This document shows, one piece after another, positions 51,101 to 58,791 of a stretch of 64,000 nt of DNA. Origin of the DNA: Candidatus Cloacimonas sp. (lineage in GTDB: Bacteria; Cloacimonadota; Cloacimonadia; Cloacimonadales; Cloacimonadaceae); contig JALOCJ010000007.1 of the NCBI GenBank assembly GCA_023227825.1, positions 89,655 to 153,654 of the forward strand. The letters are read 5' to 3'. Under the pieces are notes generated by a model that worked only from the letters and a program-made list of their open reading frames with translations, ran no database searches and had not been told where the DNA came from. A program made the position numbers and the translations under genes. Each line of letters opens with the position of its first letter. Positions within the stretch are counted from its first letter, which is position 1.

Positions 51101-52408
51101 TTCTAATATGGAATCATTAGTAATTTCACAATTTATATTTTGGTTACCGCTGAATGAATAGATAAGTTCAGATTCTGAATCAAAAAAATAATTTGACAAG
51201 TTTAAATTATTATAAACTGAATTCATTGTCATTTCTATCTGGTCAAATGCATTTGTTACAATAGGGGGTCCAGGAGGAATAAATTCATTACGCAATAAAA
51301 CTGTTGAATTTAAAATATTGTAGCCCTCATAATAGTAATAATTTAGATATATATCAATGTCACCATCATTATCATAATCCAATTGAGATATGCAAGGTAT
51401 TTCGTATGGGAAGTCCATTAACAATGTATATTGGCCATTATTATAAAGATATATACCTGAATAAAGAAAATGTGGGTTGGTAGCTTCATTCAAAACTCCC
51501 CCTGAAATGATATCTAAGAAACCATCATTATCAAAATCAAGCCATCTGACCCTACTATGAGTTGCTCCAACAAGGGTAGCATTAATATCAGTAAAAACTC
51601 CATTATTGTTATTATAAACTTTTGTATAGTTCGGTCCATAATCATAACTTTCTCCACTAACAAGAATATCTAAGTCACCATCATTATCGTAATCTCCCCA
51701 TTCAACATCAGAATTTTCAAGTGGAGGAAAATAAGAAGTGTTTGTAAAGCTAACCACCCCACTCTCAAATAAATTATTTCTATATATCATTAAATTATTC
51801 ATTCTGCCACTCATAACCAGATCAATATCCCCATCATTATCATAATCACCCCAATCACACCTTCCTGCATAAGGATTATCAATACCGTAATTAACATACA
51901 CATACATACCATTTACATTTTCGTAAATCTTAGTATTGTAATAAGTGCCAACTAGGATCACATCTAAATCATCATCGTTATCATAATCAGCAAATTCCGC
52001 ATCGCTACATCCTAAGTTCGGTAGTCCTACGTTCATCATACTGAACACTCCTTGGCCGTTATTGATGTATATGACATTCGAGCTTAAGTTTACATACAAA
52101 TCAAGGTGACCATCATTATTGAAATCAATCCATCGAACCAAAGTTCCAACGGGCATTGTTGGTAATCCTGTTCCGCTTACTAATGAAAAATTACCAGAAT
52201 CATTTCTGTAAAGCCCATTACATGTAAGTAAATCATTGTCTCCGTCATTATCATAATCGGCAGATGCTTTATCTAATCCCAAGCCTAGCCCTAAATCCAG
52301 TATAGTGAAGGATGTTTGACCATACAGTAATGGCATTCCTAATAGAAATAGAAATACAATTATAAATATTAATAGTCTTGCTGTAGAGGTCAAGTGAGAT
52401 AACAGCAT
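48164..52408 (-). CDS. Giant secreted FG-GAP/VCBS propeller and fibronectin-like protein
   Basis: 1414 residues. Signal peptide LLIFIIVFLFLLGMPLLYGQ, then seven FG-GAP/VCBS repeats at about 35-375, each with a DYDNDGDxD calcium-binding loop, enough for one seven-bladed propeller. A cadherin-like domain (about 385-470), a jelly-roll adhesion-type domain (about 475-620) and a fibronectin-like domain (about 630-730) follow. Next come four copies, near 740-1200, of a roughly 115-residue repeat containing YRIDxNxNGxYDxxExW and ending in 'GYSG ... GIxDDWVVRIDTTPP'. Two more fibronectin-like domains end the protein. The YPNPF-type sorting domain seen in the other secreted giants is missing. CAAAGGAGG precedes the start. 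Probably an adhesin. Confidence 0.85.
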   Translation of the reverse strand: MLLSHLTSTARLLIFIIVFLFLLGMPLLYGQTSFTILDLGLGLGLDKASADYDNDGDNDLLTCNGLYRNDSGNFSLVSGTGLPTMPVGTLVRWIDFNNDGHLDLYVNLSSNVIYINNGQGVFSMMNVGLPNLGCSDAEFADYDNDDDLDVILVGTYYNTKIYENVNGMYVYVNYGIDNPYAGRCDWGDYDNDGDIDLVMSGRMNNLMIYRNNLFESGVVSFTNTSYFPPLENSDVEWGDYDNDGDLDILVSGESYDYGPNYTKVYNNNNGVFTDINATLVGATHSRVRWLDFDNDGFLDIISGGVLNEATNPHFLYSGIYLYNNGQYTLLMDFPYEIPCISQLDYDNDGDIDIYLNYYYYEGYNILNSTVLLRNEFIPPGPPIVTNAFDQIEMTMNSVYNNLNLSNYFFDSESELIYSFSGNQNINCEITNDSILELTPVTNWYGVEYITIKATNRWNLYVEQVLKVIVYQTGLLSENYNHNGIIPDNWTVQHNGTTTFSWQAFLRGGDNYLMKTMATTGGTANERLFSPVYNLSNYKDIQVSFDSEFLPYGNGTGSFAYTLNNISYTVIETYSTSHSGIKTYSLPALEAKQFVKFRWLYSNSTANTEQSNYWTIDNFYIYGLVRDIEPPIAVSGLSLISQTNHSALLNWNPSSDLYFGKYELYISADDNVTINDQLWSVNQDHNLYFVNTTQTNISPLFDGEYWIAIRAVDQSNNASQFLETIYIRIDNQGPILTDPIPIGQLEPEWSGNREVTIGCSISDLNSIESIQYRIDANGNGTYDETENWQELSRLCSYNSERNIISATTTVEYNADGVLAYEFRAVDIYDNIGYSGISSSEGIDDDWVVRIDTTPPLVYNPVPGNQPQPEWMVRDCVIGCSISDLNTISLIEYRIDINGNGMYDADECWQMVDLSRSNRYQIDVLQPVLFETDGLCHFEFRATDFVGNIGYSGNQNTEDIEDDWIVRIDSTPPVFINPLPNNQPIPEWCTALTITIGATVQDLNSINNLMYRYDANDNGVYDDDETWFELPRHRDRNQARESNDFTVQLTLPGDGNYAFEFKAQDMIGNIGYSGLQGLEGIDDDWIVRIITTRPLFTEPLPDNQPLPAWNNTQQVIIGSSITYEYEIDVNSVKYRIDWNLNGIYDTEEVWQTPISAKSSNLRDNLLNVTFPVSLNSDGVYTFELKATGINGVTGYSGMENLEGIADDWVFRVDTTPPAVINNFFVLQVFDNSIQLSWIASSDLSFAGYRIYYSTIPNVGTSDLLWDSNNDPNLAYSGEGIITTTITGLLPATRYYFSLQAVDEAGWITQYPNIITGMTTSSAPPSSPQNIVLTISGTDIFLDWDDVTTDTMGNPLQISYYEVYVSDQPYFDCNFDTLIGTIDVSEMFLEGASEYAERLFFKVKAISGAITKEIQRR

Positions 52409-52481
52409 GATTTCCTCCTTTGCTTGTTTTCAATGTTTCATAAGAAGCCAAATAAACCTGATAGAATAGTGCAGATGAGTG

Positions 52482-53486
52482 TTAAGAGCATTTACTGCCA
52501 CATTTTATTATATCTAATACCCACTGCTTCGCGCATTCCGGATAATGCTGAAGATCAAGGATAAACTCCTGACCCGGTGAAGTACTTCTCAGATAGGAAT
52601 AGTTTTCGTCTTTATTCCATCTGGCTTTGGTGTTCTCGTTATCTTTGTTATGATAGCCCAAACGCTTTGTAATGTCCTCGTGGTAAAACCATAAAGGTAG
52701 CCGCCACAAACTTATCTTGATGTCCTCATTGGGGGATGGGGATTTTCCTCTTTGCCGTTGGAATTCATTGTAATAATAGTTATTCTTTTGAGAGTCCATC
52801 TCGGTGAGGGTAGCAAGTTCATTAAATTGCTTGATCACACCGTAGCCATTAATACCGTCTGTGTTGTATCCTGACAAGCTAAGTTTTTTTTTGGAAACGA
52901 ACAAGACATTAGGTTCCCATTCCGGATGAAAGCAGTGGGGATGGTACTTAGCCCAATCAGGCACTGATTTTAAGTACTTATCTTGATCAAGATGAATTAT
53001 TTTATCTATCTGCAGCCAACCCCAGATCTGGTGGAATCCATTGCTGTTTGGTCCAAAGGCAAATTTCCCTTGCTTATTTATGACATTGTTGAACCAACCA
53101 AAGAACAGAAATATGTCTCCAGAATTGACTCCTGCATCCTTGTCATTGAGCTTTCCGGCAGCTGCCTTATTTGTTCCGAACAGACCTCTCCAGCCATTCA
53201 GGCGGGCTTTAAATTTATTGTTGGGCTTAAGGGAGTCCTGATAGATATCAGGATCTAAATGGACATATTTTGCTACTGGGTTCTTGACCTTGGGTTCTTT
53301 TCCAAGTTGTTTAAACAATGATCCAAGATTCACACCCAGAGGGCTTAGATCATCATAGGTGATGGATGTTTCTTGTTTATCAATTGTGGGTATAGGAAGA
53401 GAAATCATCTTCCCGTCTTCAAATAACGGGCTCGGGAAGCCACCATAGCTTGAGTCAAAACCCTTACGACTTAAAATAATCTTCAT
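52482..53486 (-). CDS. Nmad3-like nucleotide-modification-associated protein
   Basis: 334 residues, no signal peptide. It starts MKIILSRKGFDSSYGGFPSP with LFEDGKMISLPIP after it, which I recognise as the opening of the Nmad3 family, proteins found by comparative genomics with DNA base-hypermodification genes. Other conserved-looking blocks are FLFFGWFN near 127, FHQIWGWLQID near 152, and SLWRLPLWFYHED near 260. The biochemical activity is unknown as far as I recall. It has a good TGGAGGTTAAG site and its own promoter region. No phage or restriction genes are near; this may be a horizontally acquired single gene between a giant adhesin and a worn intergenic region. Confidence 0.75.
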   Translation of the reverse strand: MKIILSRKGFDSSYGGFPSPLFEDGKMISLPIPTIDKQETSITYDDLSPLGVNLGSLFKQLGKEPKVKNPVAKYVHLDPDIYQDSLKPNNKFKARLNGWRGLFGTNKAAAGKLNDKDAGVNSGDIFLFFGWFNNVINKQGKFAFGPNSNGFHQIWGWLQIDKIIHLDQDKYLKSVPDWAKYHPHCFHPEWEPNVLFVSKKKLSLSGYNTDGINGYGVIKQFNELATLTEMDSQKNNYYYNEFQRQRGKSPSPNEDIKISLWRLPLWFYHEDITKRLGYHNKDNENTKARWNKDENYSYLRSTSPGQEFILDLQHYPECAKQWVLDIIKCGSKCS

Positions 53487-53716
53487 AACTTAACCTCCAA
53501 GTTCCCCAGGAACTTACTTCTTTGTAAATAACATTGTGTTTTACCACTATCAAGGTTGAGACCTAAAAGTTGGTGTTCATTCCAACTTATTGTTTCTCTG
53601 TTTAGTTGAGGGCATCTAATATCCCTCTTTACTAACAATCTATGTTAAAAAATTCACAATTGCATTATTTCCACTTTTTCAATTCGTGTCAAGTCATTTT
53701 TTCCCTACCCCCCTTT

Positions 53717-53863
53717 TTAATAATGAAAATATGGAAAAATAGCTAATTTATTTTTTCCCGCCTCGGTAATAGAACCATAGATGGAACCGTAATTTTCCTT
53801 TTTATCTGCTGTCAATAGACATAGAAATAGCAGCAAAGGGACTATCAAATAAATTGCTATCAT
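53717..53863 (-). pseudogene. Truncated start of an exported protein (48 codons)
   Basis: A GGAGG site 5 bases before ATG at 53863 opens MIAIYLIVPLLLFLCLLTAD, a complete signal peptide, followed by KKENYGSIYGSITEAGKNKL and a stop after AIFPYFHY. The GSIYGSITEAG stretch looks like the first strand of a carboxypeptidase-regulatory-like domain, common at the N-terminus of exported proteins in this phylum. Reading stops where the rest of the domain should be. Either a decayed gene or a small exported peptide. Confidence 0.45.
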
Positions 53864-53946
53864 TTTATCCTCCAGAGTTGTCTCTATTATTACATATTAT
53901 AATTATAATCAGAATTTTAGGAAAAGCACTTTTTATTTTGCACCTG

Positions 53947-54150
53947 TCTCGCCATCTCGCCATCTCACTAAATCCATTCTCCATTCTCAATTTATTCTCT
54001 TTTTCTCTTTCTCTCTTTGTAAAAAAAATATCTTGCCATCTCGCCATCTCACTAAATCCATTCTCCATTCTCAATTTTCAATTCTCAATTTATTCTCTTT
54101 TTCTCTTTCTCTCTTTGTAAAAAAATCAATCTCGCCATCTTACTATTTCG
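53947..54150. repeat. CTCGCCAT octamer and T/C-rich repeat, about three copies
   Basis: CTCGCCATCTCGCCATCTCA followed by CTAAATCCATTCTCCATTCT, then CTCTTTTTCTCTTTCTCTCT and TTGTAAAAAAA, repeats at about 53947 and 54034, with a shorter third copy near 54130. The CTCGCCAT octamer is the reverse complement of the ATGGCGAG octamers at 27879-27914. One strand is almost entirely pyrimidine for 20-25 base stretches. Confidence 0.8.
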
Positions 54151-54208
54151 CTAAATTCATTCTTCATTTTTATCTGTGTTATCCGTAAAATCTGTGAGAG
54201 CCAACCAG

Positions 54209-54829
54209 TTAATGGATCGGCACATTGACCGGGCTATCGCCTAAAATATTGCCAATATAATCAGTTGTATCCGGTGGAACATTTTTTGTCTCCGATTTCG
54301 GAGTTGGAACACTATTCGTTTGGGGAATGGATTCGCTAATTGCCCGCAGGCGTTGACGCAAAGTATCCGGTTTTGTTTCTTCTTTATCTTCTTGGATAAT
54401 AACGGCAGTGGAATCGGGCTTATTAGAGGCAAAAAAATCGGGCATTTTCAACCAGTTTTGATTATAGGCATACCACAAAATGGAGCCAAGGATAACAATA
54501 ATCAGTAAAATACCAATCAGCCACATAAAGTTTGTGGAAAGCATAATCCTTTTTTCTTTCACAGGAGTAGCAGGTTTAAATTCGGGTTTAGCGTTTTCGG
54601 GCATTATATAGGAAAAAGCATTCATAACAGCATCTAAATCAGCTTCCAGAAAGCGGGCATAGTTATAAACCACTGCTTTGGCAATTCCATAAGGACCAAG
54701 TTCAGCAAAGCGATTTTCTTCAATTGCCTTAATCTGGTTTTCCGGAAAACGCAGTTCCTTCCAGATATCCTGATAGCTGTATCCCTGCTGTAACCGCAAA
54801 TCCAGAAAATACTTGCCTAAATTTTCCAA
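54209..54829 (-). CDS. RodZ-like helix-turn-helix membrane protein
   Basis: 206 residues. Residues 1-70 form a helix-turn-helix domain of the RodZ/HTH_25 type (YFLDLRLQQGYSYQDIWKEL ... ENRFAELGPYGIAKAVVYNY); a membrane helix lies near 105-125 (FMWLIGILLIIVILGSILWY), followed by a Ser/Pro/Thr-rich periplasmic tail of about 80 residues. RodZ links MreB to the envelope. The start is TTG at 54829, with AAGGAG 6 bases before it, and overlaps the dapF stop by 13 bases. The periplasmic beta domain of full RodZ is missing. Confidence 0.7.
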   Translation of the reverse strand: MENLGKYFLDLRLQQGYSYQDIWKELRFPENQIKAIEENRFAELGPYGIAKAVVYNYARFLEADLDAVMNAFSYIMPENAKPEFKPATPVKEKRIMLSTNFMWLIGILLIIVILGSILWYAYNQNWLKMPDFFASNKPDSTAVIIQEDKEETKPDTLRQRLRAISESIPQTNSVPTPKSETKNVPPDTTDYIGNILGDSPVNVPIH

Positions 54830-55605
54830 TTGTAAACTCCTTCAAATGATTGGCAAACTTCTCCGCTTAGTAAATAGCCCTTTTCGGAAGCGACGATTTT
54901 AACTATTCCGCCGGGCATAAAAACCTCCACTTCGCTATCCAATAAGCCATTGGCGATGCCACTAAAGACAGTAGAAGCAGCGCCAGTTCCACAAGCAAGT
55001 GTTGCTCCGCAACCTTTTTCCCAAATTTTAATTGCTGCTGTATTTCTATTCAGCAAAACAGCAAAGTGCACATTTACTGTTTGCTTAAAACCTTTATGAT
55101 GCTCTAAAACCGAACCATATTGAAGATGGGGGTTATTTTGCAAAGAATTGACCCAAACAACAAAATGCTGATTGCCAATATTTACCAAATCTCCTGTAAA
55201 GCCCTCTGCCTGATAGCTTTGGTTCAGCATTGAAGGTATTCCGAGATTAACGGTTACAGTGTTATCCTCATTTACATAACAGGTTTTAAGACCTGCCTCC
55301 GTTTGGATGCTAAATTCCTTCTTTCCTGTTTTTTGGTGCAAAATCCAGGTTACACAGCGTAAAGCAGAACCACACATTTCAGCTGATGAACCGTCGGCAT
55401 TATAAATAAACATTTGGGCATCGCAGGAAGCATTAGGCATAAGTAAAACCAAGCCATCCGCTCCAATGCCAAAATGTGGTTTGCAAAGTTCTTCCGCCAC
55501 AGAAGAAAAATCCAGCTTTGCCCAGGAAAATGACCCCGGAGCAAAGAAATCCAGGATAACAAAATCGTTACCTTGAGCGTGCATTTTGAGAAAAGGAATC
55601 AACAT
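54817..55605 (-). CDS. dapF: Diaminopimelate epimerase
   Basis: Converts LL- to meso-diaminopimelate for lysine and peptidoglycan. 262 residues. The two catalytic cysteines lie in SSAEMCGSALRCV near 76 and GATLACGTGAASTV near 208; the opening PFLKMHAQGNDFVILD and FGIGADGLVLL block are also typical. It overlaps dapB by 7 bases and the RodZ-like gene by 13, forming a lysine/cell-wall operon. Length is close to the usual 270. Confidence 0.95.
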   Translation of the reverse strand: MLIPFLKMHAQGNDFVILDFFAPGSFSWAKLDFSSVAEELCKPHFGIGADGLVLLMPNASCDAQMFIYNADGSSAEMCGSALRCVTWILHQKTGKKEFSIQTEAGLKTCYVNEDNTVTVNLGIPSMLNQSYQAEGFTGDLVNIGNQHFVVWVNSLQNNPHLQYGSVLEHHKGFKQTVNVHFAVLLNRNTAAIKIWEKGCGATLACGTGAASTVFSGIANGLLDSEVEVFMPGGIVKIVASEKGYLLSGEVCQSFEGVYNWKI

Positions 55606-56348
55606 AAAACATCCGCTATCATATCTTCAAAATTGAAAAAGCCCTTGCGGTCTTTAATCCATTTTGCTGCTTGTAAAGCTCCGTAGGCAAAAGTGCTACG
55701 CGAACGGACACAATGGCTAAGCTCTATAGTTTCCGTCTCGCTGTCAAAACCAACAATATGTGTTCCGGGAAAAGAACCTGCGCGCACGGAGGCAAAATGT
55801 AATTCCTCGGATTCTATTTTAGGATAAGCAGGTTCAAAAAGAGCTTTCTTTTTCGTGCTGCTATTGGCTAAAATGGTTTTAGAAAGCTCAATGGCAGTTC
55901 CCGAAGGACTATCTGCCTTTTGTTTATGGTGCATTTCCCAGCCGTAAACATCAAATTCCGGAAAGCGGTCAAATGCCATAGTCGCTTCTGCCACGAGACG
56001 TTTGAAGATATTCATACCGATGGAAAAATTCGCTCCGTAAAGAAAACCTGTTCCTGCCAGCTGAACTTGTTGTTTTATTTCTTCCAGATATTGAAACCAG
56101 CCGGTTGTGCCCACTACCATATTTTTTTGGTAAGAAAGAACTTTTTGCATATTTTCCAGAATTACCGAAGGATGGCTGAAGTCAATACAGACCTCAGCAT
56201 CTTGCAGGGCTTCTGCAGTTATTGAATGATAGCAATCCTTTTGGTTAGGGTCTATAATTGAAACAACGGTGCATTCAAATTCAGGAGCCAAAGCAGCAAT
56301 CATCTTTCCCATTTTACCATAGCCAAGCAAACAAAGTTTAACAGCCAT
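55599..56348 (-). CDS. dapB: 4-hydroxy-tetrahydrodipicolinate reductase
   Basis: 249 residues. Reduces dihydrodipicolinate-type intermediate with NAD(P)H. N-terminal Rossmann segment VKLCLLGYGKMGKMIAALAP, VVGTTGW near 77, NFSIGMNIFKRL near 105, and the catalytic region WEMHHKQKADSPSGTA near 135 (His-His and the SGTA binding loop). The next gene dapF catalyses the following-but-two step. It begins 1 base before the peptidase stop. A shorter than usual length (about 250-270) is normal. Confidence 0.95.
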   Translation of the reverse strand: MAVKLCLLGYGKMGKMIAALAPEFECTVVSIIDPNQKDCYHSITAEALQDAEVCIDFSHPSVILENMQKVLSYQKNMVVGTTGWFQYLEEIKQQVQLAGTGFLYGANFSIGMNIFKRLVAEATMAFDRFPEFDVYGWEMHHKQKADSPSGTAIELSKTILANSSTKKKALFEPAYPKIESEELHFASVRAGSFPGTHIVGFDSETETIELSHCVRSRSTFAYGALQAAKWIKDRKGFFNFEDMIADVLC

Positions 56349-57473
56349 TTATTCCTCCGTATAAAGACGGATAAGTTCTTCTACAAAAGCAGTTCCTCTA
56401 TAGAGTTCATCCACCAGAATATCCTCATCCGTTGTATGCACATTATTCATTCCCGTGCCTACAATAATCGTTGGTAAGCCCTTAGCATTAAAAATATTGG
56501 CATCGCTACCGCCACCTCCAACTTTGATGTCTGCCGGAAGATGCAAATTCTGCAATGCCTTTTCTGCAAGGGCAACTACAGGAGCATTACGACTAATTAA
56601 AAATGCCTCATATTCCTCTTTCAGTTCAAAATGAAAGGATGCTTTGGCTCCATTCGCGTTAAATTTTTTAACCGTAGAAATAACTACCTGTTCAATCTCC
56701 TCGCAGACCTTTTGCAGTTTGCCTTTATTATGACTGCGAGCTTCACCTTTAACTAAAACTTCTTTAGGGACAATATTGGTAGCTGAACCACCTTGAATGA
56801 TACCTATATTGCAAGTGGTCTCAAAATCAATCCTGCCATTGGGCATAGCCGTAATTGCCTCTGCGGCAAGACAGATAGCATTTAATCCTTTCTCGGGTTC
56901 CACACCCGCATGCGCTTCCTTGCCATAAAAGTTAATCTGCAAAGAATTTTGGGAGGGAGCTCCAATAACCACTTCTCCAACCTGATGAGTATCCAAAGCA
57001 TAACCAAAAGCGGCTTGCAGTTTGGAAATATCAAAATTCTTAGCCCCTAAAAGCCCTATTTCTTCGGAAACAGTTATCACCACTTCAATAGGTGGATGAG
57101 CAATGCCTTTATCCTTAATTTGCTTAATCGCCATAAGGATTTCAGCAATACCGGATTTGTCATCGCCCCCTAAAACAGTTGTGCCGTCTGTAAAAATGCG
57201 TCCGTTTTCTATAGTTGGCTTAATTCCCTTGCCGGGAACAACGGTATCGGAATGAGCACAAAGCAGGATTGGTTTTTTATTGATGACCCCGGGGAAATAG
57301 GCATAGAGATTACCTGCATTACCGTCAAATTTTAAACCGCAGTCATCTTCTTCTACAATTGCCCCCAGTTCTTCCAAATCTTTTTTCAGCTTATCCACAA
57401 GGTCTCTTTCCTTTCTGGATTCGCTATCTATGGCAACGAGGTCAAGAAAGTAGCTTACTACATCGTTTTGCAT
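56349..57473 (-). CDS. M20 family peptidase (tripeptidase T-like)
   Basis: 374 residues. Metal ligands appear as His in ILLCAHSDTVVPG near 72, Asp in VLGGDDKSGIAE near 105, Glu in VSEEIGLLGAKN near 138, Asp in GYALDTHQVGEV near 160 and His near the end (NNVHTTDEDI), the classical di-zinc M20 set, with the dimerisation domain between (GKEAHAGVEPEKGLNAI). The pattern fits PepT/PepT-like peptidases which remove N-terminal residues from tripeptides, useful for an amino-acid fermenter. It could also be an M20 deacylase, for example in lysine synthesis given the dapB-dapF neighbours. Confidence 0.85.
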   Translation of the reverse strand: MQNDVVSYFLDLVAIDSESRKERDLVDKLKKDLEELGAIVEEDDCGLKFDGNAGNLYAYFPGVINKKPILLCAHSDTVVPGKGIKPTIENGRIFTDGTTVLGGDDKSGIAEILMAIKQIKDKGIAHPPIEVVITVSEEIGLLGAKNFDISKLQAAFGYALDTHQVGEVVIGAPSQNSLQINFYGKEAHAGVEPEKGLNAICLAAEAITAMPNGRIDFETTCNIGIIQGGSATNIVPKEVLVKGEARSHNKGKLQKVCEEIEQVVISTVKKFNANGAKASFHFELKEEYEAFLISRNAPVVALAEKALQNLHLPADIKVGGGGSDANIFNAKGLPTIIVGTGMNNVHTTDEDILVDELYRGTAFVEELIRLYTEE

Positions 57474-57577
57474 CAGGACATCCTTTTATGTTTTACTATC
57501 TAAATATATAATAACCGAAATTTCGGATAGAGGCAATTATTATTAGAGTGTAGACGGAGGATGCTGTTTTTCCGGAA

Positions 57578-57720
57578 GGTTGATGTCCTCGTCAACCACT
57601 TAAACGACGAGGACGTCGTTTTTCCGGATTTTTTAGCCACCGAGAGCACCGAAATGGGATGTCGTTTTTCCGGATTTTTTAGCCACCGAAAACACCGAAA
57701 TGGGATGTCGTTTTTCCGGA
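57578..57720. repeat. Hairpin cluster 8 and related half-copies
   Basis: Family A at 57578-57597 (GGTTGATG-TCCT-CGTCAACC, one T-G wobble pair) and a perfect family B at 57603-57620 (AACGACG-AGGA-CGTCGTT). Two 51-base units follow, each with TTTTTCCGGATTTTTTAGCC, ACCGA(G/A)A(G/A)CACCGAAATGG and GATGTCGTTTTTCC, where only half of the B hairpin is left. Lies between the rfbB stop and the peptidase start. Confidence 0.8.
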
Positions 57721-58791
57721 TTATCCAATACCCAGGCGTTCCTGGCGGTATTTATTATTCTGAATATTTTGCCACCACTGCTTATTTTCCAGATACCAGG
57801 CAACGGTTTTCCTGATTCCTGTAGCGAATGTTTCGGCAGGATTCCAACCCAGGTCTTTTTCAATTTTTGCAGCATCAATGGCATAGCGTAAATCGTGCCC
57901 CGGTCTATCTTGCACGAAAGTAATCAAATCAGAATAGCTTTTCAGTTTATTTGAGGGCTCCATTTCATCCAGAATTTTACAGATAGTGGTAACAATATCA
58001 ATGTTCTTCATTTCATTGTGACCGCCAATATTATAGGTCTCGCCAATTTTTCCTTTCCGAATAATGATATTGATTGCCTCACAGTGGTCTGTAACAAAAA
58101 GCCAGTCCCGCACATTCAGTCCTTTTCCATAAACAGGTAAGGGTTTATGAGCCAGGCAATTCAAAATCATTAAAGGGATCAGTTTTTCGGGAAATTGATA
58201 AGGTCCGTAGTTATTGGAGCAATTGGAAATAGTAATCGGCAAACCGAAAGTTCTTTGCCAGGCACGCACCAAATGGTCAGAACCGGCTTTAGAAGCAGAA
58301 TAAGGAGATGAAGGATCGTAAGGTGTCTCCTCTGTAAACATTCCTTGCTCCCCCAAAGAACCAAAAACCTCATCTGTAGATACATTATGAAAGCGAAAGT
58401 GCTTTTTTGCCTCTTCCTCCAAGGTGCGAAAGTATTCCCAAGCGGCATTCAATAAAGTTGCCGTTCCTACTAAATTGGTTTGCACAAATTCCATAGGACC
58501 GTCAATACTACGATCCACATGAGATTCGGCAGCAAAATGGACAATTGTATCAGGTTTAAACTGATGGAGAAGTTCTTTCATTTTTTGGGCATCACAGATA
58601 TCTGCCTGCTCAAAGAAATAACGGGAATTTCCATATTTTGCTTCCAAATCCTGCAAGCTTTCCAAATTTCCTGCGTAGGTAAGTTTATCTATATTCAATA
58701 TCTTACCCGTAAAAGAAGGGTCTGCAAAAAGGGTATGCAAATAATTGGCTCCGATAAAACCGGCACCACCTGTAACAATAACTCTGTTCAT
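57721..58791 (-). CDS. rfbB: dTDP-glucose 4,6-dehydratase
   Basis: 356 residues of the short-chain dehydrogenase fold. NAD site VTGGAGFIGANYLHTL at residues 5-20, FAAESHVDRSIDGP near 88, the DEVFG block (STDEVFGSLGEQG) near 140, the YxxxK catalytic pair in YSASKAGSDH near 168, and NCSNNYGPYQFPEKL near 195. Makes dTDP-4-keto-6-deoxyglucose for surface sugars. Its start overlaps the parB stop by 4 bases, so a cell-surface sugar gene is tied to the partition genes, an unusual operon partner. Confidence 0.95.
   Translation of the reverse strand: MNRVIVTGGAGFIGANYLHTLFADPSFTGKILNIDKLTYAGNLESLQDLEAKYGNSRYFFEQADICDAQKMKELLHQFKPDTIVHFAAESHVDRSIDGPMEFVQTNLVGTATLLNAAWEYFRTLEEEAKKHFRFHNVSTDEVFGSLGEQGMFTEETPYDPSSPYSASKAGSDHLVRAWQRTFGLPITISNCSNNYGPYQFPEKLIPLMILNCLAHKPLPVYGKGLNVRDWLFVTDHCEAINIIIRKGKIGETYNIGGHNEMKNIDIVTTICKILDEMEPSNKLKSYSDLITFVQDRPGHDLRYAIDAAKIEKDLGWNPAETFATGIRKTVAWYLENKQWWQNIQNNKYRQERLGIG

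Larger units (their letters stand above)
53487..54208. other. Intergenic region of about 720 bases
   Basis: Contains the promoter of the Nmad3-like gene, the 48-codon remnant at 53717-53863 and the CTCGCCAT/CTCTTTTTCTC repeat block at 53947-54150, then ATCTGTGTTATC-type text like that before rplU. Nothing else is recognised. Confidence 0.5.

Noticed and set aside
53854..54120. An 88-codon frame rich in Leu/Phe/Ser
   Set aside because: Covers the T/C-rich repeat block, so its hydrophobic composition is a by-product of the pyrimidine repeats.
57390..57405. DnaA box TTATCCACA as an origin signal
   Set aside because: A single copy inside the peptidase gene; no cluster of boxes or AT-rich unwinding region is seen, although the rsmG-parA-parB order hints that an origin could be near.
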